Translations under genes and position numbers: made by a program
In this document: one piece after another, positions 55,986 to 64,000 of the stretch
Numbering within the stretch: the stretch's first letter is position 1
Layout: each line of letters opens with the position of its first letter
Source: Allostella sp. ATCC 35155
GTDB lineage: Bacteria; Pseudomonadota; Alphaproteobacteria; ATCC43930; Allostellaceae
Length of the DNA stretch: 64,000 bases
Direction of reading: 5' to 3'
Assembly: GCA_006738865.1 (NCBI GenBank)
Contig: AP019701.1
Span: forward strand, 3,034,001-3,098,000
The notes under the pieces: generated by a model
Database searches by the model: none
What the model saw: the letters and a program-made list of their open reading frames with translations, nothing else
Told to the model about the DNA's origin: nothing

Positions 55986-57206
55986 TCACCGCCCCAGCCC
56001 CGGCCAGCGCAGGCGGATGAGGACGAGCGCGGCGGCGCCGGTGAGCGCCATGGCGAGCATCGCGTTCGACGCGCCGATATGGTCGGAAAGGGCGCCGACC
56101 GCGATCACGCCGAGCGGGCCCGTGCCGATGCAGACGGTGACGATGCCCATCAGGCGCGACCGCATCTCGGGCGGGGCCTCGGTCAGGATCAGGGTGCTCT
56201 GCATGGCGGCGAAGCTGGCGGTGCCGAAGCCGCCGGCGAGCAGCAGCGCGAAGGCCAGGACGTACCAGGGCGCCAGCGCGGCCAGCGCGACCGCCGTCAT
56301 CAGGCCGAAGGCGCCGGCCAGGAAGAGGCGCCCGCGATCGGGCCGGAGCCGGCCGCTGGCGATCAGGAGGCCGCCCAGCAGGCTGCCGCCCGCCTCGGCC
56401 GAGGCCAGCACCCCGACCAGCGTCGCCGAGACGCCGAACTCGTGGCGCCCGATCGGCGGGATCATCGCCGTATAGGAAAAGCCGAAGGCGTTCATCACCA
56501 CCGTCACGGCCAGCACGGCCATGATGGTGTCGCTGCGGCGGGCCGCGGCGAATCCGGCGGCGATCTCGCCCGGGATCCGGCCGATGCGCAGCGGCCGCGT
56601 CTCCTGGGTCCAGCGCAGGCCGAAAACCAGCGCAAAGCCGGAGAGATAGAGCGCGGCCGAGAGGATGTAGACGCCGACGAGACCGACCGTTTCCAGCAGG
56701 AAGCCGCCGAGGGCCGGCCCGATCATCCGCGTCATGCCGTTGGTCACCGTGTCGAGGGCGATGGCGGACGCGATGCGCGTCGGCCCCGCCACCTCGCCCA
56801 CCATGCGGCGGCGCACCGCCATCTCGCTGGCCCAGACGATGCCGGACACCGTCCCGGCCGCCGCGATGTGCCACAGCGTCAGGAGATCGGCCAGGGCGAG
56901 CACGGCGACCACCGATGCCGCCAGGCCGGTCGCCCCCTGCCCCGCCAGCAGCAGCGTGCGCCGGTTCAACGTATCGGCGACGGCCCCGGCGAGTGCGCCG
57001 ATCAGCAGCATCGGCAGCATGCGCGCGGCCGTCATCGCCGCCACCACGAGGCCGGAGCCGGTCTGGTCGTAGGCGAAGACGCCGGCGGCCAGCAGTTCCA
57101 GCCAGCGCACCGCGTTGGCGAAGCCGCCCACCAGCCACAGGCGCAGATAGTCCCTGTCGGCGAGCAGCGCGCGCGGCCCGCCGGGGCGTTCCCCCAATTC
57201 GGTCAT
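55986..57206 (-). CDS. MFS transporter (enterobactin-exporter/MFS_3 type)
   Basis: A 406-residue major facilitator with about 12 hydrophobic segments. The N-terminal half has DYLRLWLVGGFANAVRWLEL and the cytoplasmic-loop motif GALAGAVADTLNRRTLLLAG (motif A type). The C-terminal half has PPEMRSRLMGIVTVCIG. This subgroup includes exporters of siderophores and drugs, so efflux is likely. The start is the ATG at 57,206 without a good ribosome binding site. It is divergent from the DUF1800 gene across 183 bp, in which no further gene is seen. Confidence 0.9.
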   Translation of the reverse strand: MTELGERPGGPRALLADRDYLRLWLVGGFANAVRWLELLAAGVFAYDQTGSGLVVAAMTAARMLPMLLIGALAGAVADTLNRRTLLLAGQGATGLAASVVAVLALADLLTLWHIAAAGTVSGIVWASEMAVRRRMVGEVAGPTRIASAIALDTVTNGMTRMIGPALGGFLLETVGLVGVYILSAALYLSGFALVFGLRWTQETRPLRIGRIPGEIAAGFAAARRSDTIMAVLAVTVVMNAFGFSYTAMIPPIGRHEFGVSATLVGVLASAEAGGSLLGGLLIASGRLRPDRGRLFLAGAFGLMTAVALAALAPWYVLAFALLLAGGFGTASFAAMQSTLILTEAPPEMRSRLMGIVTVCIGTGPLGVIAVGALSDHIGASNAMLAMALTGAAALVLIRLRWPGLGR

Positions 57207-57389
57207 TGCCGCCGAGCCTAGCCTGCCGGCGGTCCCTGCACAAATCTTCGGCAGCGATCGGCGACCGATGCAATCCGTCAGGCCGCGTCCGTGATGGCAC
57301 CAGTCCGGTGCAGTCGGCATCGCCGGATATCCGGGGCATCGCCGTGAGAGCCTAACGAGGGGGGCCTCACGACGGACTGGAGATCCGCC

Positions 57390-58727
57390 ATGCGCGGCGT
57401 CGCACTTTCGACCGTTCTCCTCCTGCTGCTGCCGGGTCTCGCCCAGGCGCTGCCGCCGGACGACGTTCGGCACCTGATGGCGCGGGCGGGCTTCGGTCCG
57501 TCGCCGGCCGATTTCGCGGCGTTCGAACGCGACGACCGGCGAACCGCCGTGCGCCGCATGCTCGAAGCCGCCCACACCGAACCGGTGACGCCGCTGCCGG
57601 AATTCGTCTTCGCCATGCCGCGACCGGAACCGCCCGGCACCGCCGCCTCCGTTGAGGAGCGGCAGGCACGCCGGACCGCGATCCGACGCCAGGCGCGGAC
57701 AATGAAGGGCTGGTGGTTGCAGGAGATGGCGGAGACACCCTCGCCGCTGACCGAGCGGATGGTGCTCTTCTGGCACAACCACTTCGTGTCGAGCTTCGCC
57801 AAGGTCCGCGATCCGGACCTGATGATGCGCCAGAACCTGACGCTTCGCCGGCACGCCCTCGGCAACTTCCGCGACCTGCTGCACGCCGTCGCCGCCGACC
57901 CGGCGATGATGCGCTACCTCGACACCGTCACCAATCGCCGCCTCGGCCCCAACGAGAACTTCGCCCGCGAGCTTCTGGAGCTGTTCACGCTCGGCGAAGG
58001 GCACTATTCCGAGCGCGACGTCCGGGAGGCGGCCCGCGCCTTCACCGGATGGGGAATCGACCGGCACACCGGCACCTTTCGGCTGGCGGCGGCCCGCGCC
58101 GATACCGGACCCAAGACCATCTTCGGGCGGACGGACCGGTTCGACGGCCATGCGGTCCTCGATCTGGTGCTCGCACGACCCGAGGTTGCGCCCCTGGTCC
58201 TGGGCAAGCTCTGGCGCGAACTGGTGTCCGGGGAGCCCGACGAACGCGCGCTGGCACCGATCGCTGCCCGCTTCGCCCGCGACTGGAACATCGCCGAGGC
58301 GGTCCGTGCGATGCTGGATACGCCGGCCTTCTGGGAACCCGGGAACCGCGCCAGGCTGATCAAGTCGCCGGCCGATCTGGTGGTCGGCACGGTTCGTCTG
58401 GTCGGCCGGTCCGGCGCGGAATGGGAGGCGCTCGCCATGCGGCTGCGTCGCCTTGGCCAGGATCTGTTCCAGCCGCCAAACGTCCGCGGCTGGCCAGGCG
58501 GCGCGACCTGGATCGACACGGATTCGCTGGTGATGCGGCGGGAACTGCTCGACCGCATGGCCCGCGGTCAGGGCTTGGTTGCGGCCGCTTCGGCATTGTC
58601 CGGCATCACGCCCGACGGGAACATCGAGCCACTGGTCCTCGCCACCGCCGCCGTCGACCCGCTGCCGGGGCCGCCGGACTCGCGCCTGGCCGCGATGCTG
58701 CGCGACCCCGCATTCCAGCTGAAGTGA
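57390..58727 (+). CDS. DUF1800 family protein
   Basis: A 445-residue secreted protein. The signal peptide is MRGVALSTVLLLLLPGLAQA. Family motifs are HLMARAGFGPSPADF, MVLFWHNHFVSSFAKV, GPNENFARELLELFTLGEGH, AARAFTGWGI and a late FQPPNVRGWPGG. The function is unknown. The gene is almost always followed by a DUF1501 gene, as here, 25 bp later. GACTGGAGATCCGCC gives the ribosome binding site. Confidence 0.9.
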   Translation: MRGVALSTVLLLLLPGLAQALPPDDVRHLMARAGFGPSPADFAAFERDDRRTAVRRMLEAAHTEPVTPLPEFVFAMPRPEPPGTAASVEERQARRTAIRRQARTMKGWWLQEMAETPSPLTERMVLFWHNHFVSSFAKVRDPDLMMRQNLTLRRHALGNFRDLLHAVAADPAMMRYLDTVTNRRLGPNENFARELLELFTLGEGHYSERDVREAARAFTGWGIDRHTGTFRLAAARADTGPKTIFGRTDRFDGHAVLDLVLARPEVAPLVLGKLWRELVSGEPDERALAPIAARFARDWNIAEAVRAMLDTPAFWEPGNRARLIKSPADLVVGTVRLVGRSGAEWEALAMRLRRLGQDLFQPPNVRGWPGGATWIDTDSLVMRRELLDRMARGQGLVAAASALSGITPDGNIEPLVLATAAVDPLPGPPDSRLAAMLRDPAFQLK

Positions 58728-58752
58728 AACCGGCCGGCCAAGGAGCACGACG

Positions 58753-59952
58753 ATGCGCACCCTTCCCCCCGATCCTCTGGGCCGCCGCAGCCTGCTCGGC
58801 ATGCTTTCGGCCGCGGCTGTCCTCCCGCTCGCGGCCCCCCTTGCCGGCGCCATGCCGGCACCGCGCCGCAGGCTGCTGGTCCTGGTCGAGCTGCAGGGCG
58901 GCAATGACGGCCTCAACACGGTCGTTCCCATCGGGCAGCCCGCCTACCACGCGCTGCGCCCGACGATCGCGCTGGCACCCGACAGCCTCCTGAAGCTCAA
59001 TGCCGAGACCGGCTTGCACCCGGCCCTGGCACCGCTGCTGCCGACGTGGGACGCCGGCGAGGCGGCGATCGTCCAGGGCGTCGGCTATCCTGGGCCCAAT
59101 CGCTCCCATTTCCGGTCGATCGAGATCTGGGACGGTGCGGCCACCGACGGTCGCTTCGAGGAAGGCTGGGTCGCCGGCCTCCTGCGCCGCCACCCGCCGG
59201 CGGCCGCCGCGACCGCGGAAGGCGTGGTCCTCGGCCGCCCCTATCTCGGCCCCCTCTCCGGCCGCGGCCGACGGATCGCCGTCATGGATGGCGTCGAAGC
59301 CTTCGCCGAGCGCAGCGGCGCCCCGGGGGAATCCTCGGGCGGAACCGGTAACCCTGCCCTGGCGCACATTCTCGATACCCGCGCCGAGGCGGCCGAGACC
59401 GCGGCCCGGGTCGCCCGGGATCTGCGGCGCGTCCGCGGCGACGCGACGTTGGCCGCTCGGCTGGACCGCTTTCCCGCCGACCCGTTCGGCCGTCAGTGCC
59501 GCGAAGTGGCTCTGCTGCTCGCTGCCGGCAGCGACATCCCGGTGATCAAGACCAGCATCGGCAGCTTCGACACCCATGTCCGGCAGGCGCCGACCCACGA
59601 GCGGCTGCTGGCCCAACTGGCCGGCGGGCTCGGCGAACTGCGCCGATTTGCCCGCGAAGATGGATCGTGGAGCGAAGTGCTCGTGCTCACCTATTCGGAG
59701 TTCGGTCGCCGTGCGGCGGAGAACCGCGCCGCCGGCACCGACCACGGGGCCGCCGCACCGCACTTCGTACTGGGCGGCCGCGTCCGCGGCGGTCTGATCG
59801 GCCATTCGCCGGATCTTGAGCGGCTGGAGGATGGCGACGTCCGCGCGACCACTGATTTTCGTCGCCTTCTCGCCACCGTCGCCAAGCGCTGGTGGCCCGC
59901 GCCGGCCGGCGCCGCGACGCACGACGAATGGGCGCCGCTCGGCATCCTCTGA
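58753..59952 (+). CDS. DUF1501 family protein (Tat substrate)
   Basis: A 399-residue protein with a twin-arginine leader, LGRRSLLGMLSAAAVLPLAA. The core LLVLVELQGGNDGLNTVVP is a sulfatase/alkaline phosphatase-like metal-binding start, followed by NRSHFRSIEIWDGA, TSIGSFDTHVRQAP and LTYSEFGRRAAEN. Predicted periplasmic and of unknown activity. AAGGAGCACGACG precedes the ATG. It is paired with the DUF1800 gene as one operon. Confidence 0.9.
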   Translation: MRTLPPDPLGRRSLLGMLSAAAVLPLAAPLAGAMPAPRRRLLVLVELQGGNDGLNTVVPIGQPAYHALRPTIALAPDSLLKLNAETGLHPALAPLLPTWDAGEAAIVQGVGYPGPNRSHFRSIEIWDGAATDGRFEEGWVAGLLRRHPPAAAATAEGVVLGRPYLGPLSGRGRRIAVMDGVEAFAERSGAPGESSGGTGNPALAHILDTRAEAAETAARVARDLRRVRGDATLAARLDRFPADPFGRQCREVALLLAAGSDIPVIKTSIGSFDTHVRQAPTHERLLAQLAGGLGELRRFAREDGSWSEVLVLTYSEFGRRAAENRAAGTDHGAAAPHFVLGGRVRGGLIGHSPDLERLEDGDVRATTDFRRLLATVAKRWWPAPAGAATHDEWAPLGIL

Positions 59953-60075
59953 CCGGTGATCGGCAAAGCGGTGGGAACGCTCGGGACGATTCCCTTCCGA
60001 TTGGACGCATAGAGCGTGGCCCGGCCCCCGGTCGCATGGTAGCCACGGACCCGCAGAACATCCGGGTCCAACGCC

Positions 60076-60297
60076 ATGCTCCTGCTCGCCGCCGTCGTCT
60101 GCAGCGCCATCGTCTCGGCCGTGCTCGGCTTCACCCTGTGGCACCGGAGTTCCGATGGCGGGGAACGCCTGCTCGCCGTCGGGTTGCTGCTTCTGGGCGG
60201 GGTCTTCGCCTGGATCGCGACGACCCCGCAGGTCGGCGGCCTCGAAGCGCACATCGCGGCGACCGCGCCCGCCGCGGCCGGTCCGCCCGCTCGCTGA
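60076..60297 (+). CDS. Possible small membrane protein (73 aa)
   Basis: The only candidate in the 350 bp between the DUF1501 gene and upp. It has two hydrophobic segments, MLLLAAVVCSAIVSAVLGF and LLAVGLLLLGGVFAWIATT, joined by a short polar loop (WHRSSDGGER), then an Ala/Pro tail. No convincing ribosome binding site precedes the ATG. The layout is protein-like, but hydrophobic frames arise easily in GC-rich DNA, so the call is tentative. It is convergent with upp, 6 bp away. Confidence 0.42.
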   Translation: MLLLAAVVCSAIVSAVLGFTLWHRSSDGGERLLAVGLLLLGGVFAWIATTPQVGGLEAHIAATAPAAAGPPAR

Positions 60298-60303
60298 ACC
60301 CCG

Positions 60304-60945
60304 CTACTTCGTGCCGAAATAGCGGTCGCCGGCGTCACCGAGGCCGGGCCGGATATAGCCGTGATCGTCGAGGCCACGGTCGAGCGCAGCGGTGAAGATC
60401 GTCACCTCCGGATGCTGGGCCCGCATCGTCGCCACCCCCTCGGGCGCGGCGATGACGCTGAGCAGGCGGATGCGCCGCCCGCCATGCTGCTTCACCCGGT
60501 CGACGGCGGCGGCGGCCGAACTGCCCGTCGCCAGCATCGGGTCGACGACCAGCACCAGACCGCGATCCAATCCCGGCGGCATATGTTCGTAATAGTGGAC
60601 CGGCTTCAGACTGGCGGGATCGCGATAGAGGCCGACATGGCCGATCCGCGCCTCGGGAACCAGCGCGCGCAGCCCCTCGAGCAGCCCCTCGCCCGCCCGC
60701 AGCACCGAGACGAGGAAGAGCGTGTCCGCCATCAGGCGGCCGGCCTCCATCGTCTCCAGCGGCGTATCGACGGGGCGCCGCACCAGCGGCAGGTCGCGCG
60801 TCGCCTCGGCGCCCAGGATCAGCGACAGCCCCCGCATCGCGGAGCGGAAGGCCGGCATGTCGGTCGTGCGGTCGCGCAGCGTGGTCAGGTAATGGGCTGC
60901 CAGCGCATGCTCGACGACGGTGACGCCCTGGGTCTGCTCGGCCAA
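60304..60945 (-). CDS. upp: Uracil phosphoribosyltransferase
   Basis: Salvages uracil to UMP with PRPP. A 213-residue protein with the PRPP-binding loop VLVVDPMLATGSSAAAA and the uracil-site C-terminus YIRPGLGDAGDRYFGTK. PVDTPLETMEAGRL is also typical. The start is a TTG at 60,945 preceded by GGGAGGAATCG, a good ribosome binding site. No ATG gives a normal N-terminus. The frame continues upstream but there overlaps the mfd 3' region antisense-free spacer. Confidence 0.94.
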   Translation of the reverse strand: MAEQTQGVTVVEHALAAHYLTTLRDRTTDMPAFRSAMRGLSLILGAEATRDLPLVRRPVDTPLETMEAGRLMADTLFLVSVLRAGEGLLEGLRALVPEARIGHVGLYRDPASLKPVHYYEHMPPGLDRGLVLVVDPMLATGSSAAAAVDRVKQHGGRRIRLLSVIAAPEGVATMRAQHPEVTIFTAALDRGLDDHGYIRPGLGDAGDRYFGTK

Positions 60946-61004
60946 ACGATTCCTCCCGGCTGATCGGTCCCTGCCAGTGCTAGCGGAAATCGTGCCGCCG
61001 CGCC

Positions 61005-64000
<2,996 letters not shown>

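Overview
The window is very GC-rich, densely coded chromosomal DNA. Its gene content points to an alphaproteobacterium, most likely of the Rhodospirillales. The supporting groups are hflK-hflC-DUF2065-degP, maf-rng-yacG, the squalene genes hpnC-hpnD-hpnE, an Mrp ATPase and a tRNA-Phe gene. I see no plasmid or phage backbone, insertion sequence, CRISPR array or rRNA. Most of the region looks like stable core genome with a few accessory insertions. Start sites were chosen from Shine-Dalgarno sequences and family lengths, and several genes use GTG or TTG starts.

Layout. 1-7.3 kb is housekeeping: the start of acetolactate synthase, miaA, serB, a DegP-type protease, DUF2065, hflC, hflK and mrp. 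7.3-9.4 kb holds an ATPase/HNH-nuclease pair that matches the Septu (PtuA-PtuB) anti-phage system. 9.4-10.8 kb is an amidase. 10.9-17.4 kb is the most unusual locus: a cyanophycin-synthetase-like ligase translationally coupled to a 1254-residue protein that appears to join three glycosyltransferase domains (GT32-like, GT2, GT-D-like) through a TPR-like helical region. 17.3-24.5 kb has anmK, tyrS, a catabolic trio (nitrilase, class V aminotransferase, FAD oxidase) and an MlaA homologue. 24.6-27.9 kb is a signalling pair: a hybrid histidine kinase whose receiver domain is cut off by a frameshift at a run of nine C, then an EAL phosphodiesterase. 28-30.2 kb is a penicillin-acylase-family hydrolase.

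30.3-31.3 kb is a decayed stretch with broken RusA-like and HEPN-like genes, next to the 3' end of tRNA-Phe. 31.4-38.2 kb has a NitT/TauT-type ABC transporter, yacG-rng-maf, a LuxR-type regulator and a DUF421 membrane protein. 38.4-43.4 kb has a GT4 glycosyltransferase and the hpnE-hpnD-hpnC squalene operon for hopanoid lipids, led by a class II aldolase. 43.5-50.4 kb has a secreted alpha/beta hydrolase, a complete peptide-type ABC transporter and a second class II aldolase. 50.6-55.9 kb has a lipoprotein and two paralogous RTX calcium-binding exoproteins. 56-64 kb has an MFS transporter, a DUF1800-DUF1501 pair, upp and the 5'-truncated mfd.

Envelope and surface functions recur: protein quality control (HflKC, DegP), outer-membrane lipid traffic (MlaA), squalene/hopanoids, glycosyltransfer, RTX export and peptidoglycan recycling (AnmK). 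The best candidate for an undescribed system is the ligase plus tri-domain glycosyltransferase operon at 10,940-17,388.
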